A stretch of DNA of 64,000 bases from Metaphire vulgaris (GCA_018105865.1 CM030870.1:6719620-6783619); one strand, 5' to 3'; positions 33,188 through 46,642 are shown, counted from the stretch's first letter. Notes: generated by a model not told the origin, from the letters alone. Program-made: numbers and translations.

Positions 33188-33603
33188 CTGAAAAAAACAA
33201 GAAGCAAATTCCACTTTCAATAATAAGAAACTTTGAATGTATCCAGTCGCCTGGACTACTGTAACTCTCTTCCTCATTGCACGCATGTCTAAATCTTCTC
33301 TTCAACGTCTTCAACAATTCAGAACTCTCTAGGTCATGCCATATTGGATTTCACAATGAGGGATTACAATGGATTTGTGACCTGGAGCAGTGGGGGGAAT
33401 ATGCCGAGCTTGGGGAGGATTACTAGAATGGCGTTATAGAAGTTTAATAATAATAATAATTTATTTTGTAGCATTAGGGGATGCAGTTTGGCAACATTGA
33501 AATATGTTGAACTGCCCACCTGCAAATCGCGCCCTGGGGATTACAATCAATTCAACTATGGAGGAACCAAGTGCATTAATAAAATGGCACTATAGAAGTT
33601 CAC

Positions 33604-33637
<34 letters not shown>

Positions 33638-33803
33638 TTATTTTGCATTGGGCAATTCACAACATTGAAATATGTTGAACTGCACATGCAATACACGCTT
33701 CCCACTTTTTTCCAATAAGATTATAAAATCAAATTCTCATAGACAGAAGAAACACAATATTCATTCAATCATTTAGAAATAAGTCCAAATGACAGATACT
33801 CAC

Positions 33804-33905
33804 TCGAAGCAGTATCTGTCCCATGTGACCATCTTCCAGTTTCTTCTTTTCCATTACCAGAACAACTTCTCCGTTTTCCTCCACACGCACCATACTTTCT
33901 TCCCA
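33804..33905 (-). CDS. RAPGEF2/6-like: Rap GEF, exon joining the cNMP-like and REM domains
   Basis: 102 bp, phase 0 to phase 0, acceptor tgtattaag, donor cttcga|gtgagt. WEESMVRVEENGEVVLVMEK matches vertebrate [20 protein letters not shown]. Confidence 0.92.
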
Positions 33906-34085
33906 CTTAATACAATAACAACCAAATTCCCATCAGCTGAGAGCCATTCAATATTCTGATGTTCAGAAATAAGTCCAAATGTCTTTGTATGCAGCATGTC
34001 GACTGCTAAATTTTTATCTCAATTCATGTTTTTCTCATTGTAGTTCAAAGCTTTAGTTTCAAGCATAATTGCAAAAGTACAGTAC

Positions 34086-34203
34086 CTTGTGAAATATCTG
34101 ATGGTATACAGTATGAGCAACGCAGACAAACTGGCAGTCATCGGCCTTTGTTCGCATTGTACCGCAGTGGAACTGGTTTTCCAGTGTCGGGGTAACTCCA
34201 AAG
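34086..34203 (-). CDS. RAPGEF2/6-like: Rap GEF, cyclic-nucleotide-binding-like domain, second exon
   Basis: 118 bp, phase 2 to phase 0, acceptor ttgctttag, donor cacaag|gtactg. SFGVTPTLENQFHCGTMRTK and DDCQFVCVAH match vertebrate [20 protein letters not shown] and DDCQFVCIAQ. Confidence 0.95.
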
Positions 34204-34883
34204 CTAAAGCAACAAAACCTGTTATGAAATACAGGTGGATCAAACAGGTAAAGGTTCCCACACTAGATTTCAAGCTTTGATCTCTGGTTTCTGACGAAAG
34301 GTGGCTTGCACCATTACTGGTAATCCAGAGTGGTTTGCCATTGCTTCCTCTAGACCGGAGTTTTACCTTCGTAACTTAATGCTGCCTCTCATTTTACCCT
34401 CTAGCAAGTGAGGGTCGAGTCTACCTTAAGAGCTTTGCTTTGGCATGCTACCAATCTGGCATCTTCCCGCAATACATGTATTGGTTATCTGTAAAAATAG
34501 ATGTTAATTTTGCCAGAAACTGCAGTTAAATTCCAACATTGGCAGTGTCCTTTAATGAAAGAGGAGATAGAATATTTGCTAAATATGTAATATATAAACA
34601 CCTCAAAAGATGTTACTAGTTCTGCTAAGTATTTTCATTCTGAAAATATGATTATTATTTATTAGTTAATAATAACAATAATAATAACAATAACAATAAT
34701 AGTAATAACAACAAGGTTTAGAGTGGTTTGGCAGGGTCTTTGCCCTCTTGTACTTCATAGTAGGTTTGTTCCTGCATTCTCCTTATTTGTCTTCTTGTCT
34801 TTGCATCTACAAGTCGAGCTGTTCTTATAGATTCTACCTTTACCATTTCTAAATTGGTACCGGTAAACCTACTGGATACTGAC

Positions 34884-35075
34884 CTATCACCCATGTGTAG
34901 GTGCTCAAATGTTCCATCCGGTTTCGAAACCTCGACGTGTCCGTTCAGAATGACCGACCATGTGTCAAGCAGTTCGCCGTCGTTCAGGATCACCGTCTCG
35001 GCTTTCTCGACGACCGCGAACACCATCACGGCACAGAGCTCGCGTCTCATCGACAAAGTCATGTTGCTAAATGCC
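34884..35075 (-). CDS. RAPGEF2/6-like: Rap GEF, cyclic-nucleotide-binding-like domain, first exon
   Basis: 192 bp, phase 0 to phase 2, acceptor tatgtcag, donor gatag|gtcagt. [20 protein letters not shown] and [14 protein letters not shown] match vertebrate [20 protein letters not shown] and LDSWSVILNGSVEV almost residue for residue. In this family the domain lacks normal cAMP-binding residues. The frame continues into intron, where a SINE fragment begins. Confidence 0.96.
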
Positions 35076-35142
35076 TGACATACGGAAATTAAACCAATAA
35101 ACAAATAAATAAAGGTAAGGAAAGGAATAAAACACAATCAAT

Positions 35143-35209
35143 AGAGGTTCTCACACAGGGCAGAACCTACTGATCCACTCTGAACCGTTGTCATTATTAT
35201 TATTATTAT

Positions 35210-35250
<41 letters not shown>

Positions 35251-35288
35251 TAGTAGTAGTAGTAGTAGTAATAGTAGTAGTAGTAGCA

Positions 35289-35339
<51 letters not shown>

Positions 35340-35385
35340 GACTATTGATATTATTATAAATTATAAAATAAATTATCACCACCAC

Positions 35386-35427
<42 letters not shown>

Positions 35428-35465
35428 AATCATCATAATCATCATCATCATCATCATCATCAACA
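35143..35465. repeat. SINE tail with (ATT)/(AGT)/(ATC) arrays
   Basis: gaggttctcacacagggcag then ctgatccactctgaacc is the SINE 3' body. ATT, AGT (35212-35340) and ATC (35385-35460) arrays follow. A minus-strand copy of the same SINE lies at about 34707-34800. Confidence 0.88.
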
Positions 35466-35624
35466 GCATCTGATAGTCGTCGCTTATGTGTATAATTTTC
35501 CGTTCATATCCCTAAGTTGACATGGAACCAGCTATTTCCTAGCAAAGAGAACCAGTCTATCGATGAACTGCACAACTCAATGCAACTTTTAAATTCCTTA
35601 CTATTTCCATTTCCATGCACGATA

Positions 35625-35628
35625 TATA

Positions 35629-35683
<55 letters not shown>
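35625..35683. repeat. (TA)n array
   Basis: About 28 TA units in the intron between the exons at 34884 and 36783. Confidence 0.95.
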
Positions 35684-35684
<1 letters not shown>

Positions 35685-36578
35685 GCAAACTCCATACTTA
35701 TGGCCCTATGTTGTGGAACACTTAGACAGACCACTCCGTATCCAGACCGTACCCTCTCAAACGGGAATGGGTCCCCCACCCACCCATCAGTCAGCACAGG
35801 TCACAAGTGCCTTGCCAAACACTCACAGCCCATAACCTGGGACCAGCGTAACGCCGGACATAAATATAATAGAACTGGATGCGTTTGACAAAAGGGCACA
35901 TTGCAGAATCTAAGGCCAGTGACAAAACTCCATTTGGCAATTCCACTGCTGCCAACCAGCAGAGCCTAATGCTAAATGGTGTGCTCTCTGTCATATGCCG
36001 ATCACCTCAGAATTTTTTAGTCATTTATGTTGCTCTCTCCTTCTCTTTGTCTGTCTGTCTGTCGTTCTTTCTTTGCACCTAATTCTTTCTGTTTCTTTTT
36101 CGCAGGTTTTTAAAATCTAATCTCTATTGTCTTCTATGTCTATTTTCTGCCATTCTTGTTGCCCAAATGTAAGTGTGCTTGTGTGCCTGTCTCACATTAA
36201 TGCTACCCTCTCTCCCCATCTCTGTCTGTCTGTCTCTGTCTGTCTCTCTCTGTCTGTCTCTGTCTCTCTGTCTGTCTGTCTCTCTCTGTCTCTGTCTCTC
36301 TCTCCTATCCATCCATCCATCCATCCATCCATCCATCTACCAGGTACCTGTTTCTGTTTTTCTCATTGTAATTGTCCATGCACCGGTAACTCATCCTGGT
36401 TTTCTTCAACCTTGCATGACAGTCTAATCTATAAATTGCAAGGGCTTATGGTATGTTTACTTGTTCCCTCCAAATCAACAAATCAGCTTATACTAACAGA
36501 TTCCCAGCAACGAGCAATCAAGAAGAGAGCAGAATATCATTGATTTATAAATAAATAAAAACTACAATTTACTTCCTA

Positions 36579-36893
36579 GGCATCGGAGGATCAAATAGCT
36601 GCAACAACAACAAATGGAACACAAAATGCCACGCAGCAAAATACCCCAAACACCGAAGCCCCATTATCTAATGAGCTCGTCACCAAGGCAACAGCAACAC
36701 TGCACAGACAACGACAACAAGAGCAACAACTTCAAGCAGCAATGCCACCACGACAAGTAACCATGGCAACCGTCGAACCCACCGGCATATGTTGCATGAA
36801 CTCGAGCAGGACGCCGATGTCATCGTCCGATCGATACGCCGGATCTTTCTCGAGGTATTCGCGGACTTTGTCGCGCACGATCAGAGACTGAAA
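36579..36893 (+). other. Antisense open frame over a Rap GEF exon
   Basis: After an acceptor-like acttcctag, a plus-strand frame of about 104 codons runs to TGA. It begins ASEDQIAATTTNGTQNATQQ and contains RQRQQEQQLQAAMPPRQ. It is Gln/Thr-rich and opposite the exon at 36783-36887. No function is suggested. It may be a chance frame over CAA/ACA-rich DNA. Confidence 0.25.
36783..36887 (-). CDS. RAPGEF2/6-like: Rap GEF, exon before the cNMP-like domain
   Basis: 105 bp, phase 0 to phase 0, acceptor gtttctttttcag, donor atgccg|gtgggt. IVRDKVREYLEKDPAYRSDD then IGVLLEFMQHMP matches vertebrate IVRDCLEKDPIDRTDD and IEQLLEFMHQLP. Confidence 0.95.
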
Positions 36894-37628
36894 AAGAAAC
36901 GCACAGGCGATCCGTTCAATCGCAGAATCCAGAAAACTGAACCGATAATTAATTGGTTTCAATGGAAAGCACACAAATGCCCTAAAAACAATAGAGCTTT
37001 TAACTGCCACAGTAACGAGAAAAGTCTGTATAACAACAACAATATCAATAACAGTAATAATAGTATTAGCATTAGTAGTAGTAATGGTAGCAGAAGCAGA
37101 AGTAGTAGTACTAGTACTAGTAGAAGTAATAGTGCTAGTAGAATTAAAAGTAATAGTACAGTAGTAATATTAGTAGTAGTAATACTGGTAGGGGTAGTCA
37201 TGGTAGTAGTAGGCCAAGTAGTAGTAGTGGTGGTGGTGGTAGTAGTAGTACATGTAGTAGTAGTAGTAATAGTAGTAGTATGGGTCGTCCATAAATGATG
37301 TAATGCGATTTTGGCACTTTTTGACCCCCTACATAACGCAATGTAACAAAGTCAGACCCGCCTAAAATCTGACGTAACAATGGGCCGACCCCCTTTTCAT
37401 CTTCTGAAAAGTCTTGACAAGCAAAAAAAGTAATGCATCCTTCTATTTTTCCCTCTCCAAATGTACTGACCAGCGAAAAAGGTCATCCTTGTAATTTTCC
37501 TTCTCCAAATACCCTGACAAGCAATAAAAGAAAAAAGGTCATCACTTAAAAATTTTGTGCTGTGCTACGTCACATTTGAGGAACCCCCCTCTCCCCCAGA
37601 CGCATTATGTCATTTGTGGATGAGCCCA

Positions 37629-37694
<66 letters not shown>

Positions 37695-38458
37695 CAGCAG
37701 TAGTAGTAGTGGTAATGATGATAATCAGGAACTTATTATGGCTTTATATTGTATCAAGATCTACTAGGGCAGCTCACAACTGTAAAACATGATTCAATAT
37801 TTTGAACCAGTGAAAATGAAAGGAAAGGCAATAAGACAGACTAAGAAGGAACACAGAAACAGAGAGACGTAAATTTACCAGTACTCTTGATTTGAAAGTG
37901 CTGTGGTTTTATGGCATACAAAAATCATGCTAAAGCTGTTACCAGTAGGTCACCCAAGATCCCTTAAAATAGCCTTACAATAAACAAACTGGTTCTATTA
38001 CAGAAAATTAACTTATAGCATAAAATAAAAATGCAAATTAAAATAAAGCATGTTTTGTCATTCAGTACATATACATATAAAGTACAGCCGCTTAATATCA
38101 ACCGCAAAGTACGAATCAGGCAACCATCGTCTGATGGCAAGGACATTATTAAAATGGCCCTATAGAAGTCCGATGATGATGATGATGATGATGATGAAGT
38201 TCTAGTCTATGCAAGCCAGGCTACATTACATCCAGTACAGAACTTAACTGAACATGAAAAAAAGACACACGTAAATGTCCAATGCATGAAATATTAAACA
38301 GCAGTAGCAAACGCCAAACGGTCAGTGGACAAATTACTTGTCCCATGATCAGATTATCCACTCTCTCTCTGTCTGTCTGTCTCTCTCTCTGTCTGTCTCT
38401 CTGTCTGTCTGTCTCTGTCTCTCTCTGTCTGTCTCTGTCTGTCTCTCTCTCTGTCTCA

Positions 38459-38496
<38 letters not shown>

Positions 38497-38518
38497 GTCT
38501 CTGTCTCTGTCTCTCCTG

Positions 38519-38556
<38 letters not shown>

Positions 38557-39985
38557 GAGATTAGCTTTGAAACTGCACGACATGTCAATTCCAAGCAGAG
38601 AGCTTACACGGTAGCAGGATTACAGTGGAGCATCACGGGATGATGGGACATAAAATCCCACGGACAAAACAAAAGCATTTCATTCAAAATGTCCCTCAGA
38701 ATATGTCTGCTCAGCAAGTCAACAACGCCATTCGTTGCCACCAATATTAATGGCAAAACTGTACGGAAAACATCCCACGCAAGCCAAAACTGCATTCGGC
38801 AGTGTACGATACTCTTAGAAGCATATACCGGTATGCGGAATTTGTCACAAGATCCAACGTCTAGCTGCAGGAAAAAATCCTATAATGCCAGCCATTAAAT
38901 ATTTACAAGGTATTAGGAGAGGCTAAGGCTGGCCATCTGTCAAAGCTGCCGGTTAAACAAAACAGAAAGGTGATTGTTCTGCGGACGTTGAATAGTGAAT
39001 GCATACAAAATGACCAAAGATCTTAATTTGAAAAAAATTATAAACAAGTCAAGCCATGCCAAATTCAAGAATGGATACCTTCTAATAAAATTCCACAAAT
39101 TCAATCTGGGTTCCCAGGTTGATATATTGTAGTAATCAGTGGCGGTTCCAAAAATTCTTGGTAGGGGATGCAATGAATTTTTAGGAAGTTGGCGGGCGGG
39201 AGGATGCAATGAATTTCTAGGAATTTGGTGGGGGGATGAAATTAAATCCAGAAAATGGTTGACAAGCAAAAAAGTTCATTAACAGTGTTTTGCCCAGGCT
39301 GACAAGCAAAATAAGGCAATCAGCTCTGTTCTGTTTTGCACACAAATAATAACCTTTACCAGTAACCCCAAAAAAAAAAAAACACTGACAAACAAAAAAA
39401 GCTTGGTGGGGGATGCATCCCCAGTCATCCCCAACGTGGAACCGCCCCTGCTAGTAGTGATTGCATATGGTGTTATCGCCTGAAATTTGCTAAACTACCA
39501 TATGGATATATTGACACGCATCATATTACAACTGAAAGAATGTAACAATACTAAAACCACCAGCATCTGTTCAGAAGTCTTGTTCACAGTTCCAAGGGGA
39601 TACTTTTTCACACAGTCATCCATTTGTGACACTGGTCTGCTCATCCTTAAAACACTGATTTTAATGATTTCTATCTACCCTCTCTACAAAGATACCTTCA
39701 TTCGTTTTAGGCACAGGCCAGAAGATTAAACTGTCTCATATTTGACTAACACAGAGTCATAATACATCAAGTGTTTATTCAAATCAATGGTTTGACAAAA
39801 GTCGTCTAACTTCTCCATACTTATCTACTGCTCAATACTGATACTGAATCTGCTTGGTTCTTGCTTCACATGCCAATCATCTGTCTTATTCAATGCCAAA
39901 GCAAAAGCACAAAGCATATTTGCCCTTCAAGCAATTGGCAGAATTGCATGTCCACTTCCATGCTATTATAAGCATTCACTTACCA

Positions 39986-40016
<31 letters not shown>

Positions 40017-40119
40017 CTCTTATCAGAATCACCATTCATATGGTCCACAGATTTACTTGATAAATTGCTGGAATAACCACCACCACCACCACCACCACCA
40101 CCACCACCACCATCATCAC

Positions 40120-40163
<44 letters not shown>

Positions 40164-41625
40164 CCTCCATAAAATCAAACATAAAGAGAAGGAAAATCTA
40201 TTAAATTCATATCAACCGTACAATGTATACCAGTACTTATCTAGAAAATTCAACATCATCTTCATAAAACATTTCACCTGATTTGGTTTAAATTGGAAAC
40301 CCCAAAATACCAAATCCAGACAGCTTTTAATTTACAATTAGCCCACTATCTTGTGCTGTCAGGCTACCTAAAAATGTCTTTAAAAAGACGTAGGCCTCAA
40401 TTTATCAGAGCATGCCACAAATTTCCTTGCAAAAATATCATCATTTGGGACCCAAATCAGCTCTTCCAAAAAGGCCTTTAAATATGGAAAACAAGCCTAG
40501 TATGAAACAGTGATACAAAAGTTTCAAGATTGAGACTGACACAGCGAATGATAGTTAACGGTATCAGTATATGCTGGAGATAGACAGAGCGAGACAAAAG
40601 GACAGACAAAGAGAGCACCAAACCCAGAACAAGTCATGTATTCACTTCCAATGCAACCATGAAAATTCCAAATGACAAAGCACGCAACATAACCCAGACA
40701 TGGACAAAATCACTGATATGTCACAAAACAAAAGTATCACATATATTTCATCCCATCCACATTGAAAACACACATGCACAGTGCACACTGACCAAAGAAG
40801 ATTGCAAAAACAAGTCAAGAATTGCCAAGAATACGGCAATCCCACAGCAATATTTAACTTCATTAGTTGACATTCAAAGCCTATTTCCAAAACTCCACAA
40901 GCCTTTATGGCAATGCAGGATAAAACCAAATTCAGTGCAATGCAATATATGCATCTGTTCAACTCAGAAATATCAGAAAATGATCAGAAATGATATACTG
41001 TAAATACATGAATCACATAAAATGTAATGTAATGTATTGTAATGTAATGTAACAAAATATTTGTATAGCGCCTCTTCTGAAAAATCACTCTGAAGCGCTC
41101 CCACAGCAAATTACTGTATATTGACAAAGAGATAAGTTTTAAGTTGTTTCAAAAAGAGGGCCATAGAATTAGGAGTTGCTAAGCCACACATACTGGCGTC
41201 AAGAGCATTCCAAAGGATAGGGCCAACTGATTCAAAACCTCACTTCAGGAACAAGGAGGTTCGTGCTTGGGGCACACTGAGAAGACCATTGGTTTATAAA
41301 TATTTAAATTAAAAAACATATTATACTTACTAATTACCGTAAACAAAAACTGTCATATTAAAACTGATACTAGTGAAATTAATTCAAAAAATGATGTCCA
41401 AAACCAAAATCTTTACTATACTAATAATAACAAGGTCTAAAATGATTCAGTAGGGTCCATCCTGTGCGAGAACCACTGTGTTATGGTAACCCATGAAACC
41501 TAGGCTTCCATGGGTAACCCTAACCCAGTGGTTCTTAACTGGTGGGGGGAGGGAACTTTTACCCATTGGGGGTACTTGAGGGACGTTGTGGGGGTACACA
41601 GAATGATCCGGAATTAAAGCCTGCT

Positions 41626-41706
41626 TTAACCCTTTAACCGTGTATTTAACTGTAACTCAATGTAAAATGGACGGATATATCCGGGATCCCCAGTTAAAGA
41701 CTTTTA
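41626..41706. mobile_element. TTAA mini-MITE (subfamily 2), eroded
   Basis: ttaaccctttaaccgtgtat at the start and gggatccccagttaaagac at the end. The interior aactcaatgtaaaatggacg and the self-complementary ggatatatcc are shared with 57523-57602. The right end is eroded. Confidence 0.65.
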
Positions 41707-42005
41707 CCACAATGTACACTGTTCAGATACTTTAGAAATGTCTGTAATAAATTAGAAATTGTAAACGATAAATTCCACTTTCCGGCTTGTGTACAATCTG
41801 TGCAGAATTACGTTGCAGTTTATAATTATTCAATACATTGCACAGCATAAACTTTTGTCCTCATATAAGGTACCTACTGTAGGCTGACAATTGTATATTG
41901 CTCTCTTATACTTGTTTCGGAAGTATGTACCGTAATCACAGAAAGGCTAAGAACCACTGCCCTAACCTAGCCCTACCCTACTAAATAAATCCTGGCCGAG
42001 CTCAC

Positions 42006-42062
42006 CTGAATAATGAAACCAGGATGAGGTATAATTCCAGGTAAATGCTGATTAGAACTCAT
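42006..42062 (-). CDS. Possible alternative first or internal Rap GEF exon
   Basis: ATG at 42062 follows acceptor-like atatagacag. It reads MSSNQHLPGIIPHPGFIIQ to a near-perfect donor, ttcag|gtgagc, in phase 0. Spliced to the exon at 36887 it would give MSSNQHLPGIIPHPGFIIQ followed by SLIVRDK, a short-N-terminus isoform. Vertebrate RAPGEF2 also has an isoform with a short unrelated start. Confidence 0.45.
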
Positions 42063-42512
42063 CTGTCTATATATGAAACAAGCGATGCAACGTTAAGAAA
42101 AACAGCAACACTACCATGTTACCAGATGAAAACTCTGCATTAATTTCTAGTAATGGCTAGGTTAGTATCTAAGCATTGCATTGATTCTACGTCATCATCA
42201 TCACCATCAGCAGCAGCAGCAGCAGCAGCAGCAGACATCACCGAAGACCAACTTAATTACTCTGGTAAAGACAGATGTCGCCAGTGAGGTGGTGACATGT
42301 CAAGCAACATGAACCCCACGGAAAGCTCTGTAGGGACGGTTATGTCTTCCGCACAGCTGTTGCAATAAAGCAAAATTTTCAGTGCTAAGTGTAAAAAAGG
42401 CAGAGCAATTAATCATGCAAAGGGCCTGCATTCCACGACACATGAGGACACTACAGCCGCACTCAATTATCTTCAACAGTGCATCTTGTAACTCAGGACA
42501 TAAGATACTGTC

Positions 42513-42735
<223 letters not shown>

Positions 42736-44099
42736 CAGTGTGGTGCCTGTGGAATTACCATATAATTTCTGCCCATCAGTACTGTTACTTAAAATGAAAG
42801 AAATTAAAATTATTACACTATAAATGTGAAAAATTCAAACAAATTCTTCCCTGACAATCCACATCACACCATCAGGAATGTTCAGAAAATCATCATCATT
42901 CCCAAATAACCCTCCACCCAATGTACATTGTGCAATCATCTCCACTAATCTTCTGCACTCTTCAAACGATCAAATCCTAATTCAAACCTACTTGGGTTTC
43001 ATCTGCTCCACCTACACAGGTAAGCAAAAACCAACCATCATCATCAGCAGCAGCAGCAGCACACACACACACGCGCGCGCGCGCACTATAATGGGAAAAT
43101 CAATTCGTGAAATCACAAAGCAAGAATTTATTTAAACTAATAAGCAAACGGTGAAACAGATTGGAATATATAAATGGCTAAAAAGGAGAGACATTACACT
43201 GTGCACAGCATTGAAAATCTAGCCTTGCCTTTTGAGTAGGCATATAGGAATGTCTGCTTGCTATGCTTGCCACAGATCATATAACACGCAAGCTAACAAC
43301 TTTATGTCAGCATAAAAAGAACAACTTCAATAATTATAAAAGCTTTTTTTACCTGTAACCAATCAATAAAGTGAAAATGATATGCTTAACTATAATAACT
43401 GAAAGATATATCAGATATGCACAGCTAACACTTTTGAATAGTCTAGTAAATTTAGTAATAAATTTAGTAATAAATTTAGTAATAAATTTAGTAATAAATT
43501 TCCTGGCCCAGGAGTGCTATACTATCAAAAAAATCATATCTGTACAAATTAGTAAGATAGTCCCTTGTATAAACCAGACAGCTATTAATAAGTAAGAACA
43601 GTTGTGGATCATTTACCACTTTATTTCCTGCCTGGATAAGCATAAGCAGTGAACAGTGAACAAAACAGAACTGGACAAACAAGCCTCATGAACTAGCTTC
43701 ATATTTCACATCTAAAGAGGAAATGCCTTGCAAGATCTTTTCCCAAAAGCCTAACTTCATGGGAGTAACATGGAATGCATGGAACAGAGATGGCAATTGG
43801 TCACTCAACGTGACCCATACTGACCCACTGAACTCTGGACCCATGACCCATGGTTCAATGGAAATCAAATGCCTAGTTTTTTTTAATATAATCAACATTG
43901 TATTATAAACCAGAAAAAAAGATTGATTTAATCTAAACAGTCTCTATTGTACAATGACACTGCTTGATAAAGATTGATAACATATACATTGGTAACAACA
44001 TATTTGATCAATGCCACAGTACATAAAAGAATTATTACAGAGAAAAGGGTTGACCTAAGGGAATAGGAACCCGCATGTTGGTCAACCTTTCCAAAACCA

Positions 44100-44180
44100 T
44101 TAACCCCTTAACTGGGCAACTATTTGTAACTCAATGTAAAATGGACGAGCGTTACTCGGGGCACCCAGTTAAGGGGTTAA
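44100..44180. mobile_element. TTAA mini-MITE (subfamily 1), intact
   Basis: 81 bp from ttaaccccttaactgggcaa to cacccagttaaggggttaa, with a TTAA at each end. The interior has aactcaatgtaaaatggacg and gagcgttactc. It is the same subfamily as 11144-11224, in opposite orientation. Confidence 0.85.
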
Positions 44181-44519
44181 GCCATGTCAAAACAAATATT
44201 GAGTATTGATCAAAACATAAAAGTGTATAACTACCTTACTATAAAATACCAAAGAACAAACACACAGACCAAGCAAAAACATTGACCAACATGACGAGCA
44301 AGAGTGACGTCATACCATAGAGTGTGCAAAAATTGCAAATATTTCTTTGTCACTGAACTTTAACTTAAACTTTCATACATACTTGACTGAACCTGTTGCC
44401 TTAGAAATTGTATGGATCCTATGGGTCAAGACTCATTGAACAACGACCCGTTGCTAACTGCTAACATCAAGCATATCCAGATCACAAAACAAATATATCG
44501 AGGCAACGATCTTACTTAC

Positions 44520-44588
44520 CTTTGTAAATTTTACGAAAGTCATGTTGTAGTTGAAAAGAAAATTTTCAAACATCTTCGAGCCACTCAT
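44520..44588 (-). CDS. Possible alternative first exon of the Rap GEF gene
   Basis: ATG at 44588 reads MSGSKMFENFLFNYNMTFVK and FTK to a perfect donor, acaaag|gtaagt, in phase 0. The frame is open for about 28 further codons upstream without an ATG. Phase 0 fits the exons at 42062 and 36887. A CRE-like tgacgtca lies at 44305-44312, downstream on this strand. No similarity to known isoforms is claimed. Confidence 0.35.
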
Positions 44589-44973
44589 ATCGATGGTCGA
44601 TGACAGAGCTATAGACCTACTGCAATAATTACCAGGCGACAAAAATGATGGCGCTACAAAAATTCACAATCACCGTAAAAACGTGTATGTTGAATTCTAT
44701 GGGTTACTGCCCTCAATAATAAGGCCTACAATTCGGCGTAGGCGCGAAACGCTGGTTTATTTAGCGCACGATTTATTCTAAATAAGCTGCTGGCGAATTT
44801 CCACTATCTCTGGTCTTTCTTTCTTTCTCTAACGCAGCTGATATAGCTGTAGAGTGTAGAGTCGACGTCTACATGCTCTACATCGGGCAGATTGATCGGC
44901 TGCATGGCGATTGGATGCCGGTGCATTGACCAGGATGTCCTCGCTGCTTGAAGGCCATTGGCGTAGTCACGGA

Positions 44974-45158
44974 CAGTGTTAAATCTAGACTCCTGGACTC
45001 CGGGGAGAAACTGAAAAAGCCGGGGGGCTGACAAAGCCGGGAGGAATTCTGCTAGGGGCCGCTGTTAGTCCATGTAGTATTCCAAAATTTCCGGGGGAAT
45101 TTGAAATTTCCGGGGGGAAAAAGGCAATTCCCCCGGAAACGGCCTAGATTAAACACTG
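44974..45158 (+). mobile_element. hAT-like MITE, family B copy, inside a family C element
   Basis: Termini cagtgttaaatctag and ctagattaaacactg. Flanks gtcacgga (44966-44973) and gtcacggg (45159-45166). The flanking gcgtagtcacgg and cacgggggagcagg are family C sequence, so it inserted into an older element. Confidence 0.82.
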
Positions 45159-45396
45159 GTCACGGGGGAGCAGGCAGGACGGCACACCCCCTCCCCCGCC
45201 TATCCTGGCTGAGACCAGTCGTGGGATTTGCACAGCAGAACCGTTGAAAAAGTGGAGGAGGGGAGAGGGATAGGCAGCACGATGCGACAAAACATTGGCG
45301 TAGCCACGGTGCCAGTGGAGCACGTCCCCCCTCCTACTCGGACTGAAACCGGTTGTGATATTCGTCCAAAACCCGGTGAGTAGGCCTAGTTGGGGG

Positions 45397-45589
45397 CAGT
45401 GTTTAATCTAGGCCGTTTCCGGGAGGGAAAATTGCCCTTTCCCCCTGGAAATTTCAAATCCCCCCCGAAAATTTTGGAATACTACATGGACTAACAGCGG
45501 CCCCTAGTAGAATTCCCCCGACTTTGTCAGTTTCCTCCCCCCGGCTTTTTCAGTTCCCCCTCGAGTCCAGGGGTCTAGATTAAACACTG
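45397..45589 (-). mobile_element. hAT-like MITE, family B copy with exact TSD
   Basis: Termini cagtgtttaatctaggcc and tctagattaaacactg, flanked by gttggggg on both sides (45389-45396 and 45590-45597). Opposite orientation to the copy at 44974. Confidence 0.88.
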
Positions 45590-45630
45590 GTTGGGGGAGG
45601 GAGATGGGTAGACCTAGTATCAGATGGAGG

Positions 45631-45815
45631 CAGTGGCGGCTCCACCGGGGGGCCAGTGCCCCCTATTGTTGAGTGCCTGGCCCCCCCAGTGGTCCCCAGT
45701 TGGGACCCTATACTTAATGCTACATACATTAAACAACAAATGGTTGGCTCCCCATGATTAGAAGTTGCCACCCCAACGCCCCTCTCCCACTTGCCAAATC
45801 CTAGAGCCGCCACTG
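45631..45815 (-). mobile_element. hAT-type MITE, family A copy 3 with exact TSD
   Basis: cagtggcggctccacc to agagccgccactg, flanked by gatggagg on both sides (45623-45630 and 45816-45823). A more diverged copy lies at about 61669-61845. Confidence 0.9.
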
Positions 45816-46642
45816 GATGGAGGAGAATGCGCCTAACTTAAAATGGCTTCAGACGACACATTTTTTGCTCCCAAGACTTTTGGGCCGAAAATGTTGTAGT
45901 GCGCCCCACCCTTTATAATATCAATAACTTGACGACCTCTTTTGCTTGTAGGCTTTTTACTCGAAAATGTTGTCGGCCTGCCCCCGGCCTCTATTCCGGA
46001 ACCCTGGTTACGCTAATGCTGAAGGCCATGTGTACGAGAGCGCCGCCTTGAAGAAATTGCACGGAATGGTTTTATGATTGGTCCACCGCATAATCCTCGT
46101 TTCTAATCAACCTTTTCATCTTGACCGAAAGGCCTTTGAAGACTGCCGGCCACCTTAAGTTAATGAACCCTATCTCGTCGAAATTAATAATATTCCAGTG
46201 CGCTATATTCGGCTACCCCTGGGCAAGGGAAATAAAACATAAGGGCAGTAGGCACCCTCGCCTCTATAGGCAGGGCCGCCAAAAGAAAATCCAGGCCCCT
46301 CTAAAAATGATTTCTGGGTCCTTATTCAAAGTTCAAAATTATTATTATTATTATTATTATTTGGTTTTGTAATTTTTTAAAATTTTCCCCTTTGTGGGCC
46401 CATCTTGAGCTTATGTAGGCCTACCTGCCACACCTTTCTCCTATGAGCTAAACACAGAATCCTGTGTGTAGCAATACTAGAGCCCTGGGGTAGTGTCTTT
46501 ATGTAAGAGGTGAATTCCAAGAATCTTGCAATCAAATTGAAAAACTTCACTCCTGCACCAATCCTATCCTGCAAAAACCAGTTGATCGTTCTGCCAGTCC
46601 ACCCAAAATAAATTCACCACTATTCCATCAATTACAAAATAC

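Larger units (their letters stand above)
45293..46018 (+). mobile_element. Family C element carrying two nested MITEs
   Basis: Begins cattggcgtagccacggtgc and ends ggaaccctggttacgctaatg, a loose inverted repeat. Family B (45397-45589) and family A (45631-45815) copies interrupt it, each with an exact 8-bp duplication, giving a readable order of insertions. Confidence 0.65.

Noticed and set aside
34718..34883. Extension of the cNMP-domain frame beyond 34884 ([10 protein letters not shown] and onward)
   Set aside because: Family alignment and a gtcagt donor end the exon at 34884, and the rest is intron running into a SINE.
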